Assembly (NCBI GenBank): GCA_943735955.1
Contig: OX030965.1
Coordinates: 766,501 to 830,500, forward strand
DNA length: 64,000 nucleotides
Direction: 5' to 3'
From: Piscicola geometra
Lineage: Eukaryota; Annelida; Clitellata; Hirudinida; Piscicolidae
Below the pieces are notes generated by a model that searched no databases, had not been told where the DNA came from, and was given only the letters and a program-made list of their open reading frames with translations. Positions 1-10,480 of this stretch are shown here, one piece after another. Within the stretch, counting starts at the first letter, position 1; each line of letters begins with the position of its first letter. The position numbers were made by a program, and so were the translations under genes.

Positions 1-290
1 AAGTTTTATTAAAACAAATACTTATGGCAGATTTGAAGTTATAAACATTTTTACAAAAAGTGATCGACTGTGCTTAAATTACCAGCAATCTTTATCCTTT
101 GAGAAATCTATTTTGTGACTATAAGAAACTTTAATTTTTGTCGCAATTTAATCAATGATTTTTCATTACTGTCTTCTATTTTGGTTTCTCTTCATTCCAC
201 TCCATTCAATGCAGTAAGAACTTGAGAAAAAAATTCATTTATTCATATCATGAAGCATGAAAACCTCAAAATCAATCACAAATTCCACAG

Positions 291-743
291 GTTTTTCTCA
301 ACACACCATCTCCGTTTCATCCAACAATTCAATACAACGAACATCTCTTCAGCTACACGGATAACTACCAACACAACAGCAATAACTATAAACACTTAAA
401 ACCAAAAGGTTTTTCAAATTCTCCATGCTCTGACGACGAAGCTGACTTAAATTTTATAAAATCAAAAAACAAGAATAAAAAAAACAATAATTACAATGCC
501 AGCATTCTAAATAGAATTTATCCTAGCTGCAAAAACAAGGCCTGGGTCCACGGCAACTTTGTCATTCCTCCACTCTCTAGAAACTGCAACCACACTGAAA
601 AGCATAAACGCAAGTACAAGCAGACTGACTTTCCGGAAGATTGGTGCATCTGTGATCTCAAGTCATCGAACGGGTCTTTCGAGCCTGGAGGAACAAAGGT
701 GAACGGGTTGTATAAGCCGAGAGTCGGTTTGACCAACGGTTAA
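291..743 (+). CDS. Open terminal exon of an unrecognised protein
   Basis: A single frame is open from the stop at 258-260 to a TAA at 741-743. It has no initiating Met near its start, so it looks like an internal or terminal exon. A plausible acceptor (TTCCACAG) ends at 290, which would start the exon at 291. The encoded stretch of about 150 residues is Asn/Lys/His rich and probably disordered in its first half. Its second half has a coding-like cysteine pattern (motifs RIYPSCKNKAWVHGNF and EDWCICDLKSSNGSFEPGG) and ends GLYKPRVGLTNG. Base composition is clearly higher in G+C than the flanks. I do not recognise the family. It may be the C-terminal tail of a host protein whose upstream exons lie left of the window. 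A repeat-derived open frame cannot be excluded. Confidence 0.42.
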   Translation, partial: VFLNTPSPFHPTIQYNEHLFSYTDNYQHNSNNYKHLKPKGFSNSPCSDDEADLNFIKSKNKNKKNNNYNASILNRIYPSCKNKAWVHGNFVIPPLSRNCNHTEKHKRKYKQTDFPEDWCICDLKSSNGSFEPGGTKVNGLYKPRVGLTNG

Positions 744-1972
744 TGGTTGCAAGTTTGAGTGCAACCGATGTCCTAGTAGCAATGAGCACGAATTTAAAAC
801 TTGCATCTCAAGTGGCCTAGAAGCCCGTTCTAGTTTTACGGCCTTATAAAATGGCTCGTCATTATTATAATTAGTTGCATCTTCTTTTGTTATAAATGCT
901 CGATCGCTGTGCTGCTCTCTTTAAAGCGCTCCATGATTGCATCAGACACGACAATGCAAATAACTATGAACGTATTTACAGGTTGGAGAGCCTGAACAAA
1001 GTTTCAAGAATAATGACGTACGTAGCCACGGCTCACTTCCCAAAAACTACAGTCATCACAGCCAACAGAAAAATAACAGCCACCACAGTGCAACTAAAGC
1101 AAAGAAAAGTTTTCGGAAAAACAATTTGTTGAAAGGGGTGAGTCAACATGATGAAGTGATGACGTCTAAACAAAAACAATAACAACAAAATATCTCCTCA
1201 TTATTTTCGTATTTGACAAAACTGGATCGCATGTTAAGCGCGTTTTTTGAAGACCAAATACTATTGGCAATAAGCATTCTTTAGAAAAAACAATTTAAAT
1301 TTTCAATAATTGCTGAGATGAAATGATTTGAGATCATTTTAATTGGTTTCATGTAGAGCTGTTCCACGATTAAACCTTTTAATCGCCGTTAATCATATTT
1401 TAACGCAATGATTTTATAATATTTTACATTAGTATAAAATAGTATTTGAAGATAGTTAAGTTTTAAATCGGGGGTCTAATGATGCAGCAATTCTTAACCA
1501 TTGGATATTTTGTTTAATCTTTCAGTTCAGAAAGACATTTTTATTTTGAAACAAATAACCTAGGCTTATCATCTTCTAAAGTGCATATTTCTTATGTAAA
1601 GTGAAAAATTGCAAGTACACTATTGAACATGTTACGATTTTTCATCGCCTACAAGTTCTGTGGCAAATCTAAAAGGAATGAAATGTTATTTGATGAAATG
1701 CACTTTGTCCCATTCGTTTTTAGAAAGTAAATTAAGAGAATTATATTTCTTCGGATGTGAGGAAAAAACAGCAAAACGTTATCTCCCAACTTTTTAACTA
1801 TTCTTTTGGAAATCAGTTTTTCAATTGTTTTAATTGGACGAGACAACTTTCAGAAACGAAATCAACATACAAATGTGCTTAGAAGACGAATGCATGAATA
1901 GAAAATTAATGAATTTTTTTATACATCGCATAGCTGTAAATAAGCTCATTCCATCTTAGGAACTGGTTCATC
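744..1972. other. AT-rich stretch with no supported gene
   Basis: Nothing recognisable is seen here. A 78-codon frame at 896-1132 (+) has no family features and no supporting context. The rest is AT-rich and probably intronic or intergenic. Confidence 0.5.
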
Positions 1973-2752
1973 TTGAGCAGCCTCCCCCTAAATAAAAATC
2001 ACTCATCCAGAAATATTCTTGAAGAAATTAATAAACTCTGCATGGTCATTTTTAACAACTTTTTTTCATATTTATACAAGATTAAAATAACTTTTCCACT
2101 CATTATGGAACTAGATGAAAAGCCCAGTGTTACAGAATTAAAGAAGGCTATTGAAAGTTTGTCTTCAGGGAAAGCTCCAGGGGCTGATGGCATACCACCA
2201 GAAGTCATCAAATGCGGAAGCACAGCCCTCCTAGAACAACTGCACAGTCTCCTCTGCCAATGCTGGGAAGAAGGAACTGTACCTCAGGACATGAGAGATG
2301 CCAAAATAATCACCTTATACAAGAACAAGGGCGAGAGAAGTGAGTGCAACAACTACAGAGGAATATCTCTCCTCAGTGTCGTGGGCAAAGTGTTTGCACG
2401 TGTAGTCCTAAAAAGATTACAGAAGCTTGCTGATAGGGTGTATCCAGAATCACAAGCTGGGTTTCGCGCAGAAAGGTCAACCATAGATATGATCTTCACA
2501 CTCAGACAACTGCAAGAAAAAGGCAGAGAACAACACAAACCCCTTTTCTTAGCTTTCATAGACCTGACCAAAGCGTTTGATCTTGTCAGTAGGGATGGAC
2601 TCTTCAAAATTCTGGCAAAGATTGGCTGCCCAGCAAAGCTCCTGAGCGTGATAAAGTCGTTTCATGACAATATGAAAAGCACTGTGCAGTACGATGGGTC
2701 GACATCAAGTGCTTTTGAAATCCGCAGTGGCGTCAAACAAGAAAAAGATTGA
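1973..2752 (+). pseudogene. LINE reverse transcriptase, fingers and palm part, deleted before the catalytic YADD
   Basis: Non-LTR retrotransposon reverse transcriptase that would copy element RNA at a nicked genomic target. The recognisable part starts near residue 45. LSSGKAPGADGIPPEVIK lies at about 63-80, NNYRGISLLSVVGK at about 127-140, and AFIDLTKAFD, with the first catalytic Asp, near 198. The frame then reads into SGVKQ and runs out at the point where the family would continue GVKQG and reach the YADD box. The YADD box, thumb and connection are missing. Sequence from the extreme C-terminus of the same kind of polyprotein follows directly in another frame, so this is an internal deletion product. 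The first roughly 40 residues are not family-like and are probably unrelated upstream sequence. The copy cannot encode active enzyme. The motif set fits the CR1/RTE/Jockey-like range, but I cannot fix the clade. Confidence 0.85.
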
Positions 2753-3435
2753 GCGCTTTCCACATGCGGTGTCTTTGACGCATGCTCGGAATCTCATGGC
2801 AAGACCGCGTCACAAATAACGAGGTGTTGGCGAGGGCAGCCATTTCAAGCATGACCACTCTTCTTCGTCAAAGACGTCTCCGATGGTTGGGACATGTACG
2901 TCGGATGGATGATGGCCGACTTCCCAAAGACGTGCTATTCGGCGAGCTTGCCTCAGGTTGGAGAGCAACTGGCAGGCCATACCTTCGCTACAAGGACGTC
3001 TGCAAGCGCGATCTAAAATCTACAGAGATCGACGTCAACACCTGGGAATCGCTTGCTGAAGATAAAAGCAGATGGAGGCAAGCTGTGCGCATGGGACTAG
3101 AAGCGGGGGAAGCAGAGATTCGTCGGCTTGCCAGTGAAAAGCGCTCCCGCAGAAAAGAAAAACAGCAGCGATCTGCGACCAGCAGCCACCAACAATCAGC
3201 AGCCAACAACAACCGACAGCCAACAACAATCAAAAGAGAACAACAACTAACAGCCAACAACAACCAGCTGCAAACGACAATCAGAAGAGAACAACAACCA
3301 ACAAAGAACAACAACCATCAGAGAACAACAATCAGCAGCGACAAAACCACAGCGAAAAGTTCTCCCTCGGCGCAAGTCCATTGTCTACTTAGACTGAAGG
3401 ACGCCAACAACAAGATAAAAATCCACATGTTTTAA
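2746..3435 (+). pseudogene. LINE C-terminal segment joined to the deleted reverse transcriptase
   Basis: Starting at 2746, in a frame different from the upstream RT, the sequence reads RLSAFHMRCL, a TGA at 2776-2778, then RMLGISWQDRV. This continues into LRRLRWLGHVRRMDDGRLPK and GRPYLRYKDVCKRDL. That is the usual C-terminal end of invertebrate LINE polyproteins (MRCLRRILGI, LRWLGHV.RM, KRDL). The TGA sits where an Arg (CGA) is expected, so it is probably a point mutation. From about 3165 the reading becomes a Gln/Asn/Thr-rich tail built from a short CAACAA-type tandem repeat, which has extended or replaced the native end. Together with the RT segment it is one 5'-truncated, internally deleted element. 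Confidence 0.8.
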
Positions 3436-3949
3436 TATTTGAAATATTATTTTATCATTACAGGGAATATGGTATTCAAGCACTACACTTTTGTACCTTC
3501 ACAACTGAAAATGCATCAAATGTAAAATAGGCTTCAAAAAATTCTGTTAACTGATTTGGATGTCCCTGATTTACATCTTTCATTATCTTAATTGGCAGCA
3601 GATAACCCAATATTTTACTATTAGAGAATGCTGAAGATGTTATAAAATACTCCAAGAAAACTGGGTAATTAATTATCAAGATTTTTAAAACTTTTAAAAA
3701 AAGGTTTTTTAAATGTATTATTAATTTCAACCTTATTTTATTGAAGATTATATTTTTTTATAGCAAGCAAAAGCAACTTTTAAACATGGAAAAACAAACA
3801 AGAACCATCTACAAGAATTATTTTGATTAGTGTTATGTTGACATCAATATATGATGCCATAGATTCTTTATGAATTATTTTTCAGCAATTGGGAAAATCT
3901 CATTTTCATTTTCGATGTAAAAATCTCCAACATTTGAAGTGTTCCAATT
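3436..3949. other. AT-rich stretch with no supported gene
   Basis: I see no coding, repeat or RNA structure here. The open frame at 3476-3730 on the minus strand has no recognisable features. Confidence 0.45.
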
Positions 3950-4215
3950 ATAAGAAAGATTAGAAAAATGAGTAATTATGAAAACTTATAAGATAAAATA
4001 TTCTCTGATATAAATGTGTAGAAATATTAGGACTAGCAAGTTTAAGACAGGGTAAATATGGCAGTGAGAATTCAATCAATCAATCAATCAAATCAATTTC
4101 TATAGCGCTTTCTCCTCAAACTCAAGAATTAATCGAAAGATTTCGGTAACGTGTCGGGACGAGGTCAAAATGTTTCGGGAACAGGTCGTAACGGGAACGG
4201 ACCCGGAATCAATAT
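3950..4215 (-). mobile_element. Fragment of the TTCCCG-rich hAT family, interrupted by an L2-type tail
   Basis: Read on the minus strand, this matches the left part of the complete hAT element at 60239-61857. It shares the CAAACTTGCTAGTCCTAA segment near 4030 and the GGGAACGGACCCGG-type G/C-rich end near 4190. An L2-like 3' tail (4072-4127) has been inserted in the middle. Neither hAT terminus nor a target duplication is clear. Confidence 0.55.
4072..4128 (-). mobile_element. L2-like LINE 3' tail fragment
   Basis: On the minus strand: TTGAGGAGAAAGCGCTATAG then AAATTGATTTGATTGATTG. This is the same 3' end as the LINE copies at 8455-8632 and 51572-53430, with the (ATTG)n tail that marks their 3' terminus. 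It is severely 5'-truncated. Confidence 0.75.
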
Positions 4216-4244
4216 TCTGATGTGAAATTCAATTCGAAAAATAA

Positions 4245-5135
4245 GTACATTTGTTTATACATTTAATTTGTTTATAAATTTAAATTTTTTTATAAACTTA
4301 ATTATTTTATAAATTTAAATTTTTGATAAATTTAATTTTGTATACATTTAATTTGTTTATAAATTTAAATTTTTTTATAAACTTAATTATTTTATAAATT
4401 TAAATTTTTGATAAATTTAATTTTGTATACATTTAATTTGTTATTAAATTTTAATTTTTTTATAAACTTAATTTTTTCATTAATTTTATTTTTTGATAAA
4501 TTTAATTTTTTGATAAATTTAATTTTTTTATAAATTTTATTTTTTGATAAATTTAATTTTTTGATAAATTTAATTTTTTGATAAACTTAATTTTTTGATA
4601 CATTTAATTTTGTGATAAATTTAATTTTTTGATAAATTTAATTTTTTGATAAATTTAATTTTTTTATAAATTTAATTTTTTATAAATTTTATTTTTTTAT
4701 AAATTTTATTTTTTTATAAATTTTATTTTTTTATAAATTTTATTTTTTTATAAATATAATTTTTGTATAAATTTGATTTTTTTATAAATTTAATTTTTAT
4801 ATAAATTTAATTTTTTTATAAATTTATTTTTTTTATAAATTTAATTTTTTTATAAATTTAATTTCTTTATAAATTTAATTTTTTTATAAATTTAATTTTT
4901 TTATAAATTTAATTTTTTTATAAATTTTTTTTAATACATTTTATTTTTTTATACATTTTATTTATTTATAACTTTTATTTTTTTATAAATTTTATTTTTT
5001 TATAAATTTTATTTTTTTATAAATTTTATTTTTTTATAAATTTTATTTTTTTATAAATTTAATTTGTTAATAAATTCAATTTATTTTACATTTTTGTTTT
5101 TTATAAATTCATGTATTTTTATAAATTAAATTATC
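4245..5135. repeat. AT-only degenerate minisatellite
   Basis: About 890 bp of degenerate repeats, roughly 17-19 bp long, around TAAATTTAATTTTTTTA. They are almost devoid of G and C. No coding potential. Confidence 0.9.
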
Positions 5136-5159
5136 GAATTATCGCTGATAATATGTTGT

Positions 5160-5830
5160 AAAATCATTCAGCCGAAGACAGAGAGTGTGGTCAGATGTGT
5201 TTGTAAGCGGGCAGACCCCATAAAAGGCAGAAGGTCTGCAGCAGTGCACAATGCACGCTCTTTCAACTCTTTATATAACGACTTTCAGCGAAAAAATCAA
5301 CGCCACAGTGAACATTACTATCAGTACCCTCCTTCTGGTTGCTTTTATGGTTACAGTCGAGATGAAAAGATGTGTCATTGTTGTCAATCATCATCTTCTT
5401 CTTCACCTGTATCAACATCCTCTGCACCATCTTTGTTTTCTTCTCCATCATCGTTATCATTTTCCTCTTTGTCTTTTATTTTATCTTCGCACAAGCATCC
5501 GACCTCGGCAACCTTGCAACAACAACAGGAACGTCGTCTACAACGTCGTCTTGACCTTCCAAAAGGCCTTGATGACAAAATCGAAGAAGCAAGAAGTCAC
5601 AAAGACTTGCATGACACAAGAAGCACAACACACCGTGAGTCTTGAAATGTTCAACTTGAATGTTCAACTTTCAAACAAATACAAAACAGCTGATGCTTCA
5701 AAAGTAATTCAATGGAACACACATGAAGTGATTAATAAAGTTTTATTTTCATTGTTAATGCCATTGTTATTATTATCGACTTTTATGTCATTTATGCCTC
5801 TGACTGAAATAATCAATTCCATAGTCATAC
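5160..5830 (+). other. Region with overlapping uncertain open frames
   Basis: Three plus-strand frames (5187-5645, 5251-5853, 5372-5554) are open through the same stretch. One has hydrophobic segments, and another has a Ser run encoded by a CATCTTCTTCTTC-type repeat. I recognise no family and cannot choose a frame. The higher G+C content suggests possible exon sequence, but the overlap and simple-sequence content argue for caution. Confidence 0.2.
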
Positions 5831-5835
5831 ATGAA

Positions 5836-6210
5836 TATATACAATTTCCATAGTCCTACATATTATATATACAACTTCCATAGTTCTACATATAATATAT
5901 ACAACTTCCATAGTCCTACAAATAATATATACAACTCCCATAGTTCTACATATAATATATACAACTCCCATAGTTCTACATATAATATATACAACTTCCA
6001 TTGTCCTACATATAATATATACAACTTCCATAGTCCTACATATAATATATACAACTTCCATAGTCCTACATATAATATATACAACTTCCATAGTTCTACA
6101 TATAATATATACAACTTCCATAGTCCTACATATAATATATACAACTTCCATAGTCCTACATATAATATATACAACTTCCATAGTCCTACATATAATATAT
6201 ACAACTTCCT
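5836..6210. repeat. 30-bp minisatellite
   Basis: About 12 copies of a 30-bp unit beginning TTCCATAGTCCTACATATAA. The main variation is C/T in TCCTACA versus TCTACA. The period is a multiple of three and the unit has no stop in several frames. This creates the spurious repeated YNIYNFHSPT and LYILYVGLWK open frames. Confidence 0.95.
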
Positions 6211-6212
6211 TT

Positions 6213-6815
6213 CCATGCACCACAGACAGAAAGCGTTCCGACGTGGGAGTGGATGACGTCACGATGGCGAGTCTCATCCGTCTCAGTCTCGCCAGCAATG
6301 GCGTGCTCCTCACGAACTGAAGTGTTTCCATGGCGACACTTTTGAAGCAGAAGGTCTTCGAGGCATGCCGCTGTCGTGGAAGCCTCTGCTCCATTCGTTG
6401 GTGCAGAGATTGACTGGAGAAGGGAAGATGGAAGCACAGATCTTTCTCCAGTCAACAACAAATTCAATGCAGTGAAACACGCCTTCTAGGAGAATTTGTC
6501 TCCGCTATGCGGAAGCCAATCACACTGTCATGAGGATGCCAAGTCTGAAAAGATGGAGGAGGAAACAGAATAAGAAACAGATATGGAAAGCTCGAAAAGT
6601 GACCTAGAGATAGAACAGAATGCTGTTGTTTCACCATACGACAATTTCCTTCACCCCATGGGAAAGACTTGAGCCTTCATGCCATGCTTATATGTGCATC
6701 TGCAACGTCTAACTCGCTATTACAAAGCCTTGCAACTCAACCCCAACTCTGCCATGACGCAACAAGGGGGAGGCTGAAAGGGGGGGCTCAAGTATAAACG
6801 TTCTTCCCGTCATGA
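6213..6815. other. G+C-richer unassigned stretch
   Basis: Immediately right of the 30-bp array the composition rises and several frames stay open for 60-90 codons (for example 6186-6467 on the minus strand). No family is recognisable and no splice model stands out. It could be an exon of an unknown gene or the body of an uncharacterised element. A G-run occurs near 6779-6787. Confidence 0.25.
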
Positions 6816-6893
6816 CACAGTATATATAGAACAACGCAGAAGAGCAAAATAACTCCCGAGCCTTCGGAATTCTCCAGCCTTCAAGGAAATTGA
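6815..6893 (+). repeat. Dispersed repeat with TATA-like segment
   Basis: This stretch (CATGACACAGTATATATAGA, then ACAACGCAGAAGAGCAAAAT and CTCCCGAGCCTTCGGAATTC) recurs in reverse orientation at about 53368-53446. Two separated near-identical copies show it is part of a mobile family. Identity unknown. Confidence 0.55.
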
Positions 6894-6934
6894 AGTCTCA
6901 AATTTATTGCCAAAAAATGTTTAAAAATCTCGGT

Positions 6935-7001
6935 ATTAAAACAGCAAAAAAACATAAAAATTGCTGTTACGAAAACGGAACAGCAGCGGTATAAGGGTTA
7001 A
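6935..7001. mobile_element. End of a TTAA-type MITE (same family as 50186-51202)
   Basis: Reverse complement from 7001 reads TTAA, CCCTTATACCGCTGCTGTT, then continues to TTTTTGCTGTTTTAATACCG. It matches the left end of the element at 50186 (CCCATTTACCGCTGCTGTTG, then TTTTTGCTGTTTTAATACCG). TTAA is at 6998-7001. The other end of this copy was not found nearby. Confidence 0.6.
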
Positions 7002-7900
7002 ACAAATGAAATAATAATAATGAAAGGTTGAGACCCCCCCAGCTGGTTGTGTCTTTGCCTATGGAGAGACCCAATCAGTGAGCAGGCTCCTGAATTCGAT
7101 GACACTTTTGTTTAAAATCTTGGAATGGAGAAGCAGTGTGGTAAGATGGACCATAGACTGAAGAAACGAGTAAATTGAATGCAGTCAGTGATCCATCATC
7201 CTATAAAAGAGCCAGCAGCCTAGAGATGGACAGATCCCGTCTTTCGGAGGCTTCAAAGCAGCGGGTCAAGCAAAGAAACGGCCAAAACTTAACTAGAGTA
7301 AAAGAAAGAAAACTAAGTTTTCAAAAAAGCAAAAATTCAAAAAAAGCTGGTTTATAGAAAGAAGCGAAAATGACATGAACTTTTGTGTCTGTTGAATCCA
7401 AAAGATGAAAATTTCACTGAAAATAAAGAAGTTTAAAAAAATAATTATAAATGAAAGTATCAACCAAGAATGATTACAATAAAAAAAATGAAAAAAACTT
7501 GAAATTTTTTTTTAAAATGTGTTTTTCTAGTGAATAAAAGGTTTAACATTTCCCATTTTGTGTGATTTTTTCAATCTCGGGGGGGGGAGGGTAATTTTTG
7601 ACATAAAAAATAATTTTTGTGTTAAACTTCTTGTATTGTTAGTGTAATCATGTCCTGAATAGACTTTTTGAGATTTTGAAATCGATGATTATGCCTCCCT
7701 CCTAATATAGAGTTATAACTTTTCAACTTTTTGTCAAATAAAAGATTTTCTGTGTCATTTATCAATGAACCTCTGCTCAACAATAGTGAAAACGAGTTGC
7801 ATTCTAATTAACTCCCAAAAAGATCTCCACTTCACAAAATCTTATGTGAGCCTTTTTGTTGAGAATTAATCAGAATATACTCATTTTCATTTATTCTTGT
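7002..7900. other. AT-rich stretch with no supported gene
   Basis: A 60-codon frame at 7175-7357 (+) is not recognisable. A G-run at 7579-7589 resembles the G-rich subterminal parts of the hAT-like ends seen elsewhere in the window, but no terminus can be defined. Confidence 0.35.
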
Positions 7901-7903
7901 GCT

Positions 7904-7935
7904 TGGTTAGCAGCTGCCATCTTGGCAGCCGCTTT
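7904..7935. repeat. Hairpin palindrome, AGCGGCTGCC family
   Basis: GGTTAGCAGCTGCCATCTTG followed by GCAGCCGCT: a diverged copy of the 25-bp palindrome present at 47310-47334 and 47933-47957. It forms a stem of about 11 bp. Confidence 0.6.
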
Positions 7936-8120
7936 AACCGTTTAATGTTTTTGTTTGTCTTCTTATCTAATAATTTAGTTTTTTTTAATTTCATATAATT
8001 ATAGTAATTATAATTTATATCTTTTCTTGTTTTCTGATTTTAAATGTATCTTGCTCTCGGAATTAAAATCTTCAACCAATAACTGTCTAACGGACTACAA
8101 TAAAAACTTATTTTAAAAGG

Positions 8121-8260
8121 AAGAAGTGCCAAGGTCTCAAATTGAGCACTAATGCACAGTTTGCAAGAATCCACTGGCTACCTACTTCACAAGGCAGATG
8201 AGCTCTGCAGATGAAGGTCAGACTGTTAGAACGAATCTTCAATACATGACTGTGTTTATG
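8121..8260 (+). pseudogene. POLR1H/ZNRD1-like zinc-ribbon fragment, copy 1
   Basis: Reads EVPRSQIEH, an in-frame TAA, then CTVCKNPLATYFTRQMSSAD and EGQTV. This resembles the C-terminal TFIIS-type zinc ribbon of RNA polymerase I subunit RPA12 (POLR1H/ZNRD1), whose hallmark is CxxC followed by TRQMRSADEGQTV. In that family the Asp-Glu of the acidic hairpin reaches the polymerase active site to stimulate RNA cleavage. Here the hairpin Arg is Ser, and the second Cys pair that should follow within about ten residues is absent. With the stop codon it is a degenerate fragment. Confidence 0.6.
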
Positions 8261-8395
8261 AAAAAGTGCCAGGGCCTCAATTTGAACACCAGTGCACAGC
8301 TTGCAAGCACCCACTGGCTACTTACTTCACAAGGCAAATGAGCTCTGCAGATGAAGGACAGACTGTCAGAACGAATCTTCTACACATGACTGTTT
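8261..8395 (+). pseudogene. POLR1H/ZNRD1-like zinc-ribbon fragment, copy 2
   Basis: A tandem duplicate of the preceding 140-bp unit, open throughout: KVPGPQFEHQCTACKHPLAT, then YFTRQMSSADEGQTV. It keeps the first CxxC pair and the SADEG hairpin but carries the same Arg-to-Ser change. After GQTV it continues TNLLHM instead of the expected second Cys pair. Either it is an isolated exon whose second zinc half lies in another exon, or a non-functional duplicate. No convincing acceptor or donor is visible, so I favour pseudogene. Confidence 0.6.
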
Positions 8396-8454
8396 ATGTC
8401 TATTATCTATTGAAAACTGACGTATTAGACAATTATTACCTTACTTAGATGACC

Positions 8455-8635
8455 CTTCTTTAAAGATGTCCATATATTTGAAACTCATCACCTCCTTATT
8501 CAACTACTTCTATATCATTATATACTTTTCGTACGGATCTGAAGACATATCTGTTTAAAAAACTCATTTACCAGCGCTCTTGAGTTTGAGGAAAGAGCGC
8601 TATAGAAATTGATTTGATTGATTGATTGATTGATA
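8455..8635 (+). mobile_element. L2-like LINE 3' end
   Basis: Encodes the last residues of the LINE ORF (TFRTDLKTYLFKKLIYQRS, stop). The 3' UTR follows: GAGTTTGAGGAAAGAGCGCT, ATAGAAATTGATTTGATTG and a (ATTG)n tail. The same C-terminus and UTR end the LINE on the minus strand at 51572. The short UTR with GCGCTATA near the end is the L2-clade pattern. Confidence 0.85.
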
Positions 8636-10480
8636 TTCTGACCAAAACTTCATCGATACAATAAATAAATAAATTATTGAACACAAATTAAAAAGTTATA
8701 ACCTCAATGAGAGCCTTACATACTATTTCGAAAATGTTGTGTTGTGGTTGATCTTTTTTTGAGAATAAATTAAAATAAAACTCATTTCCATCATTTAAAA
8801 AAAAATTTATCGATAAATGACACAGGATTATTCACAATAAAAATAAAAAGTCGTAACTTTATTGACTACTGTAAAATCCTTATATATTCGTACACTTATA
8901 AATAATTGCTTTTTCAAATGTACGAAATTAAAGTTATTTTTTTCAATAATTACTCTAAATCGATAAATACTGCAATATTTTTGTGATAAACTTTTTTTAA
9001 ATAAAACACCATATGATAGTTTTTGATAAATATTTTGAAAAAATTGAATTAAATTAAATCTTTGATAAAAAACCGAAAAAGAAAATTTTTGTCATTTTGC
9101 ATGAATGCTAAAAAGTCTAATTTGATTTTTTACAACTTTTTATGATTTTATTTTTTAAAAGTTCACAAATATTATGACTATATTATTAAAAGTCAGTTAA
9201 GAAATTGTTATTGTTTGCCATAATTACCGCCATAGACATTCTAGTTTTTAAAAATTTATATAGGAACTAAATTTATATAGGGTCTAAAAATCATTTATTT
9301 TTCTTAGAAAAATGATATGGTACGAAAATTGAGAGTGTGCGAAAATTGAGAATGTACGAAAAGTGATGGTGTACGAACTATCTGGTATATTACGTTATTT
9401 ACGTATTCACTGCCATGAGACACACCAGTCCTCTCTCCAAGTTGAGAACTTCCTCACATCCCTCAAAAAGCTCTTCTCGTTGGACGCATCTCTGAGCAAC
9501 GACGCTGAAGCATGCGCCAGCTTCATTGACGTCTTTCAGAATGCGCTAATACCAGATATTTGATTGTCATATTCATGAACCTATTTTGAATCTATAAGTC
9601 GTTAATTGCATTTCTTGGAGCAGTCTCGAAGTGTTCCTATTTGAAATAGCGTGACGGCATCTCAAATAGGAGCTACAAAAGTGCCGGCAACTTTCAATTT
9701 TTCCTTTCTTAAGCAGAATATTTTGAGTAATTTCTCTGTGACTTCCATAAGCTGTTAAGTATACCAGCCAATCACAGACTTTGTTTTGTTGACGATATGG
9801 CGCATGCAGTACTTTTTGTTCACTTGAGAGATGAGGCTATAAAAATTTCAAAAAAGGGCAAAGGGCGTGATAAGAAAGTTGAAATACCGGATAAAAATGT
9901 GACAAAAAGTAAGACTTATAGTTAGCAACCACCACGAAATTTGCAAAATTTATTAATTTGAAAAATGAAATATTCCTATGATAGATTTTGAAGTGCAGAT
10001 TTCAAATCAGTTTACATTTTCCAAATATCTCAAATGGTTCAAAGTTATTCAATTTTTAAACTCCCGAAAAGTGAGCGTTTTGGCGAATTATTTTCAACGC
10101 TTAAGCCAAAAAAATATAAATACTTTTTTTTAAAAATATTAACAAATCCTTATCTAACCACTCTTCCCATCTAACCTCACCCAAATCATCATCATCATCA
10201 TCGTCACAGCATCATTACCAATACAGCATCTTAAACGTCACCACAGAACCATCATTTCTAGTACAGCATCATCATTCCTACAAAAGCATCTTTCTGGATC
10301 TTCTTGGCGCTGCTTTAGAGGGTGAGAATGGAAGTATGTCTTACGGTTAGAATCAGTGAGACTGCAGAAGCGAAATTGCAGCATAGGTACAAGGAATGCA
10401 AAAGTCGTGAGTATAGTTTCATAAGGATATATATATTTATGCATTCTATAATTAATATTTATTAATTATAATTTACAGGC
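8636..10480. other. AT-rich stretch with no supported gene
   Basis: No recognisable coding sequence. A 66-codon frame at 9363-9563 (+) is unassigned. A hairpin is visible near 9638-9672 (CCTATTTGAAAT against ATCTCAAATAGG). ATC/CAT-type simple sequence lies near 10186-10205. Confidence 0.4.

Noticed and set aside
5831..6256. Repeat protein YNIYNFHSPT and its minus-strand partner
   Set aside because: They are both strands of a 30-bp minisatellite.
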